Below, piece by piece: positions 33,229-45,300 of a stretch of 64,000 nucleotides of DNA. Under the pieces are notes generated by a model, which was given only the letters and a program-made list of their open reading frames with translations, searched no databases and was not told the DNA's origin. Position 1 is the stretch's first letter; every line of letters begins with the position of its first letter. This DNA comes from Schistocephalus solidus. Lineage: Eukaryota > Platyhelminthes > Cestoda > Diphyllobothriidea > Diphyllobothriidae. The DNA lies in NCBI GenBank assembly GCA_017591395.1, contig WEDG01004605.1, positions 124,001-188,000 on the forward strand, read 5' to 3'. The position numbers and the translations under genes are program-made.

Positions 33229-34110
33229 CATTTTTCTGTACCCAAACGTCGTGCAGTTAGGGAGAGAAATGTATGGAAATAGGATTATCCCAAAATGAAA
33301 GAATTAGTAAATGGGATAGACTGGAGCCCTGCACATGTACCTGACCCAAACACTGCTTTGTTTTTCATTATAAAATTGATTCAGCAGTTGGTGGATAAAT
33401 TTTGCCCACTTAAAATGCGATTGTGCGTCTCCCGACCAGAGTGGCTGACATAGAAAATAAAAAGGAATCTAAAGAAGAAAAGAGGACTATGGAGAACATA
33501 TGCCAGATATCAACAACCGGAACATTTGTCCGCTTAAAAGAAACAACGAAATTGGTGTCGGAATCTTCTGAGAATATAAAGATCAGCCATCGAGTCAGAA
33601 ATATTCCTTGTCTTAAAGACAATCAGGGAGACAGATTAACTGATAACTCTGATAAGACCAGCCTCTTATCCCATTTCTTTATGTCCTTGTATAACGAGGA
33701 ACCACCTTTTGACGATGAATACTACAGTACTGCCAGATCTACAAACAAAATAAGCACAGTGTCGTTCCCAATGGACACAGTAAGAAAAACTCTGAAACAG
33801 CTACAGCCCACTAAATCACCTGGCCCAGATGGTATTTCCTTAAAAGTTCTCAATGAACTCACAGACCAGCTGGCCTCTCCGCTCTCCAAGATATTTGAAA
33901 GTTCGTTGGAGGCAGGGGCTTTGCCTACCGAGTGGAAGATAGCCAATATAACCCCCATCTATAAAGGAGGATAGAGGACATCACCAAACAGTTTCCGAAA
34001 AGTCAGCCTCACAAGTATCTGTTGCAAAATGATGGAGAAGATAATAAAAACGGAACTGATGAGGCATCTTTAAGAGAGGCATCTTTGAGAGAGAGCTATG
34101 AAGTGAGGTT
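33229..34110 (+). pseudogene. CR1-like element A, RT fragment (copy A', plus strand)
   Basis: Starts at the same sequence as 40497 (cagtcatttttctgtaccca) and follows element A through the EN-RT linker and RT fingers: KQLQPTKSPGPDGISLKVLN, then GALPTEWKIANITPIYKGG, then a stop. It ends near 34090 in a short duplicated 'gaggcatctttgagaga' and meets the opposite-strand 5' half of the same family at about 34119. Confidence 0.75.
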
Positions 34111-34399
34111 ATAAATGGCCCACGACCAGTTTGATTTCATCGATTTTGTTCAATAGACTTTGCATATTTGTGTACATTATTTTAATCTTGTTTTGTTTCC
34201 TCGATTTCGTAAGATTTTTGGTTGTTTCTTCCACATGGCGATTATTGCTGGATATTTCACAAGATATATCCAGTCTCCTTTCTCGGTTCGAACCTATAGG
34301 CTTGGTAGGTAGGTAAAGCTTTTAGTAGGGCTTTTGGTAGGGCTTTTGACCGGCGTATTTGCCGTCAATTTCACCGGATGTTCCCATAAAAACGAGCGC

Positions 34400-35786
34400 A
34401 TCATTTTGACGATTTTGTTGTCTACAATTTTCAAGTTTTGTTCTCCTCGTATTGACGTCTTTTCAATTCTGCTACCGTGTCCTCATTTTCATCCGATCGG
34501 TGGGAGAGTAATCCGGCTGAAAATAAACTCCACGATGATTCTTTAGCAGTCGGGACTTTAGAGAGAGAAATAGATCTATCGGCTGTTTGCTCCCCAAGAC
34601 GACTTTTAACGGTCTTGGTCAAACCTCATGCGTTTCATTTCTAACGAGAGGCCCCAATCGAAAGATCTTTTTGATGTCGACTGTCACACCAGTTTCTTGC
34701 GTATCATTCAATAAATTTTGAAATATCAGCAGATTCTGTTTTACCCTTTCTTTTGGCGTTTCCCCAGTAGCCTCGGAGACCCCTGAACTACTCGACAAAA
34801 TGATCTGTCTGGGTAAAAACTCGTTTCTGCATCCTGCTTTCTTTTAGTGATGGAAGGTTTAATCATGCCCTCTGTTACAGTCCTTAATACTGTGTTCAAA
34901 TTAGTCTTCATCGGTGAACCTGCTGGTTGATTTGCAGACATCTCTATGGAACTTTCAAACAGCGTGAGTTTTCTGACACTGCGTTTGCTTGAATAGCACG
35001 CGGGAAAGCTGAATTTGGGTTTGTGGCATCAAGGTCTGTCGATAAGTCGCAGGCCACTTTCCCGCCATTGCGTTGCTGGCTACCATGCACTGCTCCATTG
35101 TAATTCAATGGAAATGTATAGAACATGCTGCTGTCGCTCGTCCGTGGCATTAAAGATACCGTACGATTACTGTTTTTCGACTTTTCAGAGACCGTCGATC
35201 GTTGACTAACTTTTGCGCAGTCGGATTCTTTGTGCACCAGATTTCCCGAACCTGGGAAAATGCAAGACATAAATTCCTCCTCGCTTATTTTCTTTCTAAT
35301 CATCTGTATTTCAACTGACTCAGAGGTTTTTTCGTATGAATTCATTCTTTTTCTCTTTTTGTTTCGCTTTATGTTGTGTCTATTGACCTCAAACATTTCC
35401 TTGCGATGATTATGGTCTAGCTTGCTGATGTTTTCCAGCTCATTTGCATCGTATTTCGGTGAAATAATTGTGTTATGTTTGATGAGGACTGCTATTATTT
35501 CCGATAGGAGATCGAGGTCTCCTTCTACTCTCAAAACTCTGGTTGCGAGTCCTCGACATCCATCACAGTGTACCAGTCCTTCACGGTTTAGCTTAGACAT
35601 GGTTATGTTCAGTAGTGCACTGCTTTCTTCAATATTGCTGATTGGTGGTTCTTTTCGGTCTGCTGGGAGTGACTTGAGTATTTCTGGTAAGTTTCTGGTA
35701 AGTAAGTAAGAGAGATCATTATTTTTGGAGGATATACTATTTTTTTTGTCTGCTGGCTTCCCGGCCGTGTCCGAGTGGTGGAGCAT
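34400..35786 (-). pseudogene. CR1-like ORF1 (copy A'), frameshifted
   Basis: The first 280 codons are intact and contain CDGCRGLATRVLRVEGDLDL, a coiled-coil-like lysine-rich middle and KVACDLSTDLDATNPN. After a frameshift near 34944 the homologue of the RNA-binding part continues (MSANQPAGSPMKTNLNTVL, then FYPDRSFCRVVQG). ORF1 proteins of CR1 elements bind element RNA as a particle; this is family knowledge. The broken frame makes it non-functional here. Confidence 0.6.
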
Positions 35787-35835
35787 TGGTCGCTAATCGA
35801 GACGTTGGTGTTTAAAATCCTGGCCGAAGCGGCGA
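35763..35835 (+). tRNA. tRNA-Ser-like sequence in A', probably not a gene
   Basis: Reads GGCCGTGTCCGAGTGG (A box) and a loop TCGCTAA with anticodon GCT between short complementary arms, then a decayed B box (GTGTTTAAAATCC). The counterpart at 38204-38276 keeps the B box better. Acceptor and T stems do not pair well, so I read it as tRNA-derived sequence within the element, antisense to the start of ORF1. Confidence 0.4.
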
Positions 35836-36904
35836 TTAATTTTCTCGCGTGGTCGGATCATGAACATTTGCGTTTCCCATGCCAGCAAGATCTCTACGAG
35901 GATGCATAAAGTTTTAATGATCGGCTTAAATTATCAAGCGAATAGTTTACTGAGCACAATGAGAAGTGCTTTACGAACCGAATTCACTATCGAAAGTTAA
36001 TACGAAACAAAGAACGATGCAGCCTTTGAAGCGAGTTTACCAATGGTTCACCGTTCCATTCTGATATCGACATCTTTCCTGGCGAGAGACTGTTTTCTGA
36101 AGCTCGTAGTAGGCAGGATCCAAATGAAGCTGAGTTAGCTTATTTTTTAAGATTCCGATATCAATTTTTGAGTGCCTGACTATCACAATGTCTATAAACA
36201 CCTATAGGCTGATCCTCATAAACACAGACAATATGTGATCCAATTAAAACTTATTTCGTTGAGTCCTGACTATAGGTACAGATGATTGGTCAAAAAATCA
36301 AAAGTTTCAAGACAAACAAATTTCAAACGGAAGCCCAACGACGCCGCAATAGGAACAATATGAGCTATAAATGCACCTACTCGTTCAAAACCGCTTTAAA
36401 AAACAATAAAACATAGGAAGAATATTCAGGAACGACTCAGCCATCAAACGTCCTAGATAATTTCAGATCTTCAGGGGGTTTCGCACTTTTGGTTCACTGA
36501 GTGGTTGTCAGTTTGTATTGGTGTGGAAAATGTTTTATCAAGTCGACGAAGGTGAAACATAAATTCCAATTTGATGTCGTTTTGTGAGAACCTTCAGCAC
36601 AAAAAAAATCCAGAAAGCAATTACGTACGTGCAGTTGCAGCGCTAATGTCAGGATCAGCACGAGCGAAGTGTTAACGGTTTTCAAACTGCCAAAGCCGGA
36701 GAACAAATTATATACGTTGTTCCTATGCGCACGATGACCTTGTGTTTTTAAAGAATAATAAAAAAATTGATGTTAGAATCGCCACAAAAATTAACAGAGT
36801 CAGTTAGTATATTCCACAAAAAAATAATATGAAAATATAAGGACTCAGCCTTTGGTTTGAGTCCCTTTTGCGATTGAGGGCCGATGCAGGGAGCAAAGAG
36901 CAGA

Positions 36905-37172
36905 CGTAAGTTCCAGAAGTCAGTAAAGACCGAGGCTAGCAATTCCAGTTGAGATCAATCCTGGGGCAGGGAAGAATCCTAAGCAGTAGACTTTTTGTTT
37001 TTTTTTTCAAGCCTCAGAATCCTTACGTCCAAGCCGCAATTTACATACTCAGGGGAATATATAGACAATTCTTTAATAATTTCCCAGCACCGTGTCTTCT
37101 ACACTGTGGTTGAGACTAAAAACTCGTAGGTTCGAGGGACTTGAAATTTGAAACCAATTTCAAACGACATGC
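36905..37172. repeat. dispersed repeat G, copy 1
   Basis: Matches 58913-59175 in the same orientation over about 265 bases (shared: 'gaggctagcaattccagttg', 'cctcagaatccttacgtcca', 'aatttcccagcaccgtgtct'). It sits in the spacer between the arms of the inverted repeat. The type of element is unknown. Confidence 0.7.
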
Positions 37173-37310
37173 CAGTTTTATTTATTTATTGCCAGTTTAC
37201 AGGCAAGGTCAAAAAAATATATACAGTAGATAGTCAAGCTGACAGTGACAAAAACTCCTGGTCGTTGTTTTAGGTGTTTTCAGGAGAAAAAAACTGCAGC
37301 AATATACTAT
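37173..37310 (-). mobile_element. 3' end of a family D element, 5'-truncated
   Basis: Shares 'gccagtttacaggcaag', 'atatacagta' and 'aaaactcctg(g/a)tcgtt' with 60345-60475, which is the 3' untranslated region of element D2. The plus strand opens with TTTATTTATTTATT, the complement of an AT-rich 3' tail. Confidence 0.55.
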
Positions 37311-38203
37311 GCATAGGAACCACGTATCTTATTTGTTCTCCGGCTAGTAGTTTGAAAACCGTAAACACTTCGCTTGTTCTGATCTTGATATTTAAGCTAC
37401 AACTGACGTACGTAATTGCTCTCTGGAATTTTTATTCTGCCGAATTTCCTCACAAAACAACATCAAATTGGAATTTGTTTATCACCTTCGTCGACTTGAT
37501 AAAACAGCCTCTACACCAATAAATACTGACAACCACTCAGTGAACCAAAAGTGCAAAACCCCTTGAAGATCTAAATTTATCCAGGACCTTTGACCTCTAC
37601 AAACGGCTGAGTCGTTCCTGAATATTCTTCCTATCATTTATTGTTTCATTAAAGCGGTTTTGAACGAATAGGCGCATTTATTGCTCATATTGTTTCTATT
37701 GCGGCGTCTTTGGACTTCCGTTTGAAATTTGCTCGTCTCCAAGCTTTTGATTTTTGGCCAATAATCTGTACCCAAGTCAGGACTCAACGAAATAAGTTTT
37801 AATTGGATCACATATTGTCTGTTTATCAGGATCAGCCTATAATTGTTTATAGACATTGTGATCTTCAGGCACACAAAAATTGATATCAGAATATTGTAAA
37901 TAAGCTAACTCAGCTTCATTTGGATCCTGCCACCTACGGGCTTCAGAAAACAGTCTCTCGCCAGGAAAGGTGTCTTCATCAGAATGGAACGGAGAACCAC
38001 TACCAAACTCACTTCAAATGCTGTATCGTTCTTTGCTTCGTATTAACATTCGATAGTTAATTCTGTTCGGAAAAGCGCTTCTCAGTAAACTATTCGCTTG
38101 ATAATTTAAGCTGCTCGTTAAAACTTAATGCATCCTCGTAAAGATCTTGCTGGCATGGGAAACGCAAATGTTCACGACACGACCACCCGAGAAAATTATT
38201 CAT

Positions 38204-38276
38204 CGCTTCGGTCGGGATTCGAAACACCAACCTCTCGATTAGCGACCGATGCTTTTGACCGCTCGGCCACGCCCGG
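38204..38276 (-). tRNA. tRNA-Ser-like sequence in A, probably not a gene
   Basis: The minus strand reads GGGCGTGGCCGAGCGG (A box), an anticodon arm TCGG-TCGCTAA-TCGA with anticodon GCT, and a B box TTTCGAATCCC. It resembles tRNA-Ser(GCU), but the acceptor arm pairs poorly. It occupies the same place as the copy in A', antisense to the start of ORF1. Confidence 0.45.
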
Positions 38277-38279
38277 GAA

Positions 38280-39730
38280 GCCAGCAGACAAAAAATCGTA
38301 TATCCTCCAAAAATAATGATCTCACCTACCTTTGTAAACCATTTTCAATTTAATGTGACAAAAACGTACCAGAAATACTCAAGTCACTCTCAACAGACCA
38401 AGAAGAACCACCAAGCAGCAATATTGAAGAAAGCAGTGCACTACTGAACATTACCAAAACTAAGCTAAACAGTGAAGGGCTAGCACACTGTGATGGATGC
38501 CGAGAACTCACAACCAGAGTTTTGAGATTAGAAGGAGACCTCAATCTCCTATCGGAAATAATAGCAGTCCTCATCAAACATAACAAAATTAAATCACCGA
38601 AATACGATGAAAATGAGCTGAAAAACATCAGCAAGCTAGCCCATAATCATCGCAAGGAAACGGTTGAGGTCAATAGACACAACATTAAGCGAGCCAAAAA
38701 GAGAAAAAAACGAAGTCATTAGAACAAACCTCTGAGTCTGTTGAAATACAGATGACCAGAAAAAAAAATAAGCGAGGAGGAAATAATGTCTGGCATTTCC
38801 CCAGGTTCGGGAAATCTGGTGCACATAGAATCCGACTGCACAAAAGTAAATCAGTGATCGACGGTCTCTGAAAAGTCAAAAAGCAGTAATCTTAAGGTAT
38901 CTTTAATGCCACGGACGAGTGACAGCAGCATGCTCTATACATGTCCATCGAATTAAAATGGAGCAGGGCATGGTAGCCAGCAAAGTAATGGCGGAAAAGT
39001 GGCCTGCGACTTATCAATAGACCTGGATGCCACAAACCCAAATGCAGGTTTACCGGGTGCTATTCAAGCAATCACAGTGTCAGAAGAACTCACGCTGTTT
39101 GAAAGATTAATAGACATGTCTGCAAATCAACCAGCAGGCTCACCGATGAAGACCAATTTGAACACAGTATTAAAGACTGTAACAAAGTGCATAATTCAAC
39201 CTTCCATCACTAAAAGAAAGCAGGATGCAGAAATGAGTTTTTTCCCTGACAGATCATTTTGTCTGGTAATTCAGGGAGTCTCAGAGGCTACTGGGGAAAC
39301 GCCAAACGGAAGGGTAAAACAGGATCTGCTGACATTCCAAAATTTATTGAATGATACGCAAGAAACTGGTGTGATAGTTGAAATCAAAAAGATCATTCGA
39401 TTGGGGCCTCTCGTAAGAAATGAAACGCATGAATTTCGACCAAGACCGTTAAAAGTCCTCTTGAGGAGCAATCAGCAGGTAGATCTATTGCTCTCTCGAA
39501 AGTCCCGACTACGAAAGAATCATCGTTGAGTGTTTTTTCAGCCGGATTACTCTCCCACCGATCGGATGAAAATGAGGACACTGGTAGCAGAATTGAAAAG
39601 ACGTAAATACGAGGGGAAACAAAACTTGAAAATTGTAGACAACAAAATCGTCAAAACGGTGCGCTCGTTCTTTTGGGAACATCCAGTGAAGTTGATGGCA
39701 ACCAAGCCGGCCAAATGCCTATGGATTTGA
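38280..39730 (+). pseudogene. CR1-like ORF1 of element A, frameshifted
   Basis: Homologous blocks in order: KPADKKSYILQK at 38282, CDGCRELTTRVLRLEGDLNL near 38490, a lysine/arginine-rich stretch ending 38720, KVACDL-like ACDLSIDLDATNPN at 39002, and an RNA-binding-like part with DRSFCLVIQGVSEATGE and IIRLGPLVRNETHEF up to 39529, then RMKMRTLVAELKRRKYEG to 39730. Stops and frameshifts near 38340, 38722 and 39530 break it. The domain content suits a CR1 ORF1 that binds RNA. Confidence 0.6.
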
Positions 39731-39833
39731 ACCCAGATAGGAGTCTGTGTGTATCTTGTGAAATATACAGCAATCATCGCCATGTGCAAGAACCAACAAT
39801 CTTCAGAAATACAGAGTCCAAAACGAGATTAAA

Positions 39834-40646
39834 ATGATGTTCACAAATGTGCAGAGTCTATTATACAAAATGGATAGAATCAAACTGGTCTTGGACCATT
39901 TACAACCCGACTTCATAGTTCTAACTGAAACATGGTTAAATGAACAAATCGCAGACACAGAAGTCAAGATAGATGGATTTCAGCTTATCCGCATTGATCG
40001 AAACGGACGTAGGGGTGGTGGAATCGCAATGTTCATACGAGAAGGCATTGACTTCTTTCCGGATGGGCCCACGCCAAATAGGAACTCATATTGCGAAATA
40101 ATTAGTTGTAAACTGAAAGTCCCAAACCAACCAGACCTTCATATTGCCGTTGTATATCAACCCCCAGGACAGCGAACGGACACGGATGAAGTATTCATCA
40201 CAGAGGTCAAGCATATCTGCCGTAGCAAACACTTATTAATACTTGGAGATTTCAACCATATCTATTTGGTACCAATGTACTGCTCGCGATCGGAAAATTC
40301 ATTCAAGCAGAAATTACTTCAGTTGGTAAATGACGAGTTTCTTACCCAACATGTCACAATTGAGACTCGTTTCCGAAATGGGCAGCAGTCAAGCTGTTTG
40401 GATCTTATCATTAGTACAGACGAAAATTGCATCCTTGCATTAAGTTCTTACGTGCCGCTTGGACGAAGTGATCATTGTGTTCTTGCTTGGAAGTGCAGTC
40501 ATTTTTCTGTACCCAAACGTCGTGCAGTTAGGGGGAGAAATGTATGGAAAGGGGATAATCCCAAAATGAAAGAATTACTGAATGAGATAGACTGGAGCCC
40601 TGCACATGTACCTGACCCAAAAGCTGTCTGGTTCTTCATTTTATAA
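39834..40646 (+). CDS. APE-type endonuclease domain of element A ORF2
   Basis: An open 270-codon stretch carries the expected endonuclease motifs in order: TNVQSL (Asn), LTETWL (catalytic Glu), RRGGGIAMF, VVYQPPG, LGDFNHI (Asp and Asn) and GRSDHCVLAW (Asp-His). In CR1 elements this domain nicks the target DNA to prime reverse transcription. All motif residues look intact, unlike the RT that follows. The frame breaks at 40646, where the linker to RT continues in another frame. Confidence 0.75.
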   Translation: MMFTNVQSLLYKMDRIKLVLDHLQPDFIVLTETWLNEQIADTEVKIDGFQLIRIDRNGRRGGGIAMFIREGIDFFPDGPTPNRNSYCEIISCKLKVPNQPDLHIAVVYQPPGQRTDTDEVFITEVKHICRSKHLLILGDFNHIYLVPMYCSRSENSFKQKLLQLVNDEFLTQHVTIETRFRNGQQSSCLDLIISTDENCILALSSYVPLGRSDHCVLAWKCSHFSVPKRRAVRGRNVWKGDNPKMKELLNEIDWSPAHVPDPKAVWFFIL

Positions 40647-41930
40647 TTTGATTCAGCAGTTGGTAGAGAAATTCTGCCCACTTAAAAGGCGATCGTGCGT
40701 CTCCCGACCCGAGTGGGTGACATCGAAAATAAAAAGGAATCTCAAGAAGAAAAGAAGACTGTGAAGAACATATGCCAGATATCAACAACCCGAACAATTT
40801 TCCGCTTTTATGAAACAGCAAAATCGATGTCAAAATTTTCTGAGAAGAGAAATATTCAAAGACATACCAAGAAATTCGTAAAGGTTTTTTGCTTACGTAA
40901 ATAAGGCAAAACGAAATCGGGACTCCATTCCTTGTCTAAAGGACTATCAGGGAAACAGATTAACCGATGTTTCTGATGAGCCCAGCCTCATATATATATT
41001 CTTAATATCAGTGTATACAGAGGAAACACCTTTTGACGAGGAAGAATACTACAGTACTGCCACATCTACAAACAAAATAAGCACGGTGTCGTTCCCAATG
41101 GACACAGTAAGAAAAACTGAAACAGCTAAAGCCCACTTAATCACCTGGCCCAGATGGTATATCCGCAAAAGTTCTCAATGAACTCACCGACCAGCGGGCC
41201 TATCCGCTATCCAAGATATTTGAAAGTTCGATGGAGGTGGGGGCTCTGCCTACCGAGTGGAAAATAGCCAATATAACCCCCATCTATAAAGGAGGAGAGA
41301 GGATATCACCAAACAGTTTCCGACCAGTCAGCCTCACAGGTATCTGTTGCAAAATGATGGAAAAGATAATCAAAAGGGAATTAATGAGGCATCTTGAAGA
41401 GAATAACTTGATAAGTTCATATCAACATGGATTTCGAAGTGGTCGATCCTTTCTCACAAAGCTGCTCACATCCATGGAAAGTTGGACAAAATCATTAGAA
41501 ATGGGTTTGTCAGTCGATTCAGTCTACATTGACTTTAGCAAAGCCTTTGACAGGGTTCCACACAGACGTCTGATCTTTAAGCTGCGTCAATTGGGTGTGA
41601 CTGGCAATCTACTCAAATGGTTGGCTGACTTTCTCACAGGCGGACGCCAGGGTTTTTGTATTGGAGATGCCAAGTCTCACTGGGAAACCGTTCACAGTGG
41701 AGTTCCGCAGGGCAGCGTTCTGGGTCCCATGTTGTTTCTGATATACGTGAACGACTGATTTGATTGTCTGACATGCGAGAAGGTAATGTTCGCTTACGAT
41801 CTGAAGTTATGGAACTCGATTGAAAAACCGGAGAATGCGCGGAAATTACAAAAAAACTTCGATCGATTGCAAACACGGCGTGATGAGTGGCTGCTGGCCC
41901 TTAATTTAAACAAATGCTAAATCATCTGAC
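40640..41930 (+). pseudogene. reverse transcriptase of element A, N-terminal part
   Basis: After a degenerate linker the RT reads TEWKIANITPIYKGGE, SFRPVSLTGICCKMMEKII, ISSYQHGFRSGRSFLTKLL, YIDFSKAFDRVPHRR (first catalytic Asp) and HSGVPQGSVLGPMLFLIY, then a stop at 41758. The next motif reads FAYDLKLW where active relatives have FADD, so a catalytic Asp is lost (AYD in place of ADD). It ends at LNLNKC near 41922, where the B 3' end is inserted. Confidence 0.8.
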
Positions 41931-41931
41931 T

Positions 41932-42395
41932 GCGGTTTCTTTGGATACTAACCATCATCAGAATTGAATTCTGGATCCTATGATGCTGAGGACATAAGTT
42001 CATTGACGCATTTTCGTGAGATTCTGTTTCATACGCCTAAGTGATCAAGAACGAATCACCTCGACGTTTCATTATCTCATTCTGAAATGCTACTGCAGTA
42101 TTACCCTATTCTACCACCTGACCATTTTTTCCTAACCAGTTTTTTTCTCCTACATTCTATTCGAAAATGAAGGCCTATTGAACTCTGCCTCCATTTTTAT
42201 GGTAGGAGTTTTTTTCACTGCCTATTTTTTCTAGTTCACCATTAATTTTAAAACATTGCTAACTGTTGACATAGCAGGACAAGTTATGAATTTGTACATT
42301 TTCTCTGCACACATTGTCATAACTTTATTTCTTTACTAATGTTTGCTTAGACAGTACCTTCCCGGTGCTAACCAAATATAAATTCTAAAATTCTA
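41932..42395 (+). mobile_element. family B 3' end, 5'-truncated insertion (copy E1)
   Basis: Matches 55385-55833 and 63300-63718 nearly throughout, ending 'gctaaccaaatata' plus ATTCTAAA units. Its left end is shorter than in the other two copies, as expected of 5' truncation. It splits the RT of element A, which resumes at about 42403 (MIGFEYQ, then ISGHQLQKVNILKDLG). Confidence 0.75.
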
Positions 42396-45300
42396 CAGAA
42401 GGATGATTGGTTTTGAATATCAGTACTTCATCAGTGGTCACCAACTCCAAAAGGTAAATATTCTAAAGGACTTGGGTATATATATATAACACCCACTCTC
42501 AAACCATCGTCGCATTGTGGGAATATCGCAAAGAAAGCTTTGTGTATCTTAGGCGCAATCAGGAGAGTCTCGTTAATTTTGACGGAGAGCTTTTTATGCG
42601 CGTGTTTGGTACATTTATCCGGCCGGTGTTGGAATATTGCGTTCAGGCGTAGCGCCCTTGAACGAAACATAACTACGCTCTGTTGGAGAAAGTTCAACGG
42701 ATGGCGACGAAACTAGTCAGTGGATTGGAATGCCTACCCTATTAGGGCCGACTAGAATGACTTAAAACTTTTTCCTCCCTCTTATAGGCAATACAGAGGG
42801 GATATGATCTTAGTCCTCAAACTGGTCAGAGGATTTGATTGTGCTCTTCAGATGGCCTGCTTTTTTTGAATCTTAAATGCTCAAATCTTTCATGTTCGGT
42901 CATCGGCTAAGCGTCTGAACGTAACTCCCGCCCTTACTCGACTATAACAAAAAGATTTGTTACAGAAGATTTGGGCAAAGCCGAATTGTTAAATTCGTTT
43001 TTTTCCAACCACTTTACCACTGAAACTAGCCCCACTCCCACAATTCCTCTGCTTTCAAATTCGCTTCTAACAACTATTTATTTCTTGCCTTCATGTATTC
43101 AAAAAGAAATAACTCCCCTAAAAAATTCTTATTCGGTTGGAACTGATAACATTCCAAACTCACTTATTAAACAGTTAAGGGATTTTCCACCTCTACTAAG
43201 CAAGTTATTCTCAGTATTTCTCAAAAATGGTTTCTTCCCCGATAATTGGAAAACTTCTATTATAATACCAGTTTTTAAATCGGGTTCCCGCTCGGACATT
43301 CATAACTATCGCGGTGTTCCTAAAACGCCCTCTCTTGTTAAACTCTTCGAAAAACTAATTTCAAAACAAATCACGGATTTTTGCATAAGCAATCAAATTA
43401 TCAACTTTTCCCAACACGGCTTCTTACCGGACCCCTCTTGTGAAACCTGCCACATGTCTTTTCTAAATCTACTAACCTCTCTTCGTAATGATCATCGTTA
43501 TGCTAACCAAATATAAATTCTAAAATTCTAAAGAAGGATGATTGGTTTTGAATATCAGCGGTCACCAACTCCAGGAGGTAAATATTCTAAAGGACTTGGG
43601 TATATATATAACACCCACTCTCAAACCATCGTCGCATTGTGGGAATATCGCAAAGAAAGCTTTGTGTATCTTAGGCGCAATCAGGAGAGTCTCGTTAATT
43701 TTGACGGAGAGCTTTTTATGCGCGTGTTTGGTACATTTATCCGGCCGGTGTTGGAATATTGCGTTCAGGCGTAGCGCCCTTGAACGAAACATAACTACGC
43801 TCTGTTGGAGAAAACTCAACGGATGGCGACGAAACTAGTCAGTGGATTGGAATGCCTACCCTATTAGGGCCGACTAGAATGACTTAAAATTTTTCCTCCC
43901 TCTTATAGGCAATACAGAGGGGATATGATCTTAGTCCTCAAACTGGTCGGAGGATTTGATTGTGCTCTTCAGATGGCCTGCTTTTTTGAATCTTAAATGC
44001 TCAAATCTTTCATCTTCGGTCATCGGCTAAGCGTCTGAACGTAACCCCGCCCTTACTCGACTATAACAAAAGATTTGTTACAGAAGATTTGGGCAAAGCT
44101 GAATTGTTAAATTCGTTTTTTCCAACCACTTTACCACTGAAACTAGCCCCACTCCCACAATTCCTCTGCTTTCAAATTCGCTTCTAACAACTATTTATTT
44201 CTTGCCTTCATGTATTCAAAAAGAAATAACTCCCCTAAAAAATTCTTATTCGGTTGGAACTGATAACATTCCAAACTCACTTATTAAACAGTTAAGGGAT
44301 TTTCCACCTCTACTAAGCAAGTTATTCTCAGTATTTCTCAAAAATGGTTTCTTCCCCGATAATTGGAAAACTTCTATTATAATACCAGTTTTTAAATCGG
44401 GTTCCCGCTCGGACATTCATAACTATCGCGGTGTTCCTAAAACGCCCTCTCTTGTTAAACTCTTCGAAAAACTAATTTCAAAACAAATCACGGATTTTTG
44501 CATAAGCAATCAAATTATCAACTTTTCCCAACACGGCTTCTTACCGGACCCCTCTTGTGAAACCTGCCACATGTCTTTTCTAAATCTACTAACCTCTCTT
44601 CGTAATGATCATCGTTATGCTAACCAAATATAAATTCTAAAATTCTAAAGAAGGATGATTGGTTTTGAATATCAGCGGTCACCAACTCCAGGAGGTAAAT
44701 ATTCTAAAGGACTTGGGTATATATATAACACCCACTCTCAAACCATCGTCGCATTGTGGGAATATCGCAAAGAAAGCTTTGTGTATCTTAGGCGCAATCA
44801 GGAGAGTCTCGTTAATTTTGACGGAGAGCTTTTTATGCGCGTGTTTGGTACATTTATCCGGCCGGTGTTGGAATATTGCGTTCAGGCGTAGCGCCCTTGA
44901 ACGAAACATAACTACGCTCTGTTGGAGAAAGTTCAACGGATGGCGACGAAACTAGTCAGTGGATTGGAATGCCTACCCTATTAGGGCCGACTAGAATGAC
45001 TTAAAATTTTTCCTCCCTCTTATAGGCAATACAGAGGGGATATGATCTTAGTCCTCAAACTGGTCAGAGGATTTGATTGTGCTCTTCAGATGGCCTGCTT
45101 TTTTGAATCTTAAATGCTCAAATCTTTCATGTTCGGTCATCGGCTAAGCGTCTGAACGTAACTCCGCCCTTACTCGACTATAAAAAAAATTTGTTACAGA
45201 AGATTTGGGCAAAGCCGAATTGTTAAATTCGTTTTCTGCCAACCACTTTACCACTGAAACTAGCCCCACTCCCAACATTCCTCTGCTTTCAAATTCGCTT

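Larger units (their letters stand above)
34119..36735 (-). mobile_element. CR1-like element A, 5' half in inverted orientation (copy A')
   Basis: Reading down from 36735: a 5' region that matches 37311 onward ('cataggaac', 'tttgttctccggct'), then ORF1 at 35786-34400, then the first codons of ORF2 (near 34170-34119, matching 39834 onward). ORF1 keeps an open frame of 280 codons at 35786-34944 before shifting. It forms the left arm of a long inverted repeat with 37311-39900. Confidence 0.75.
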
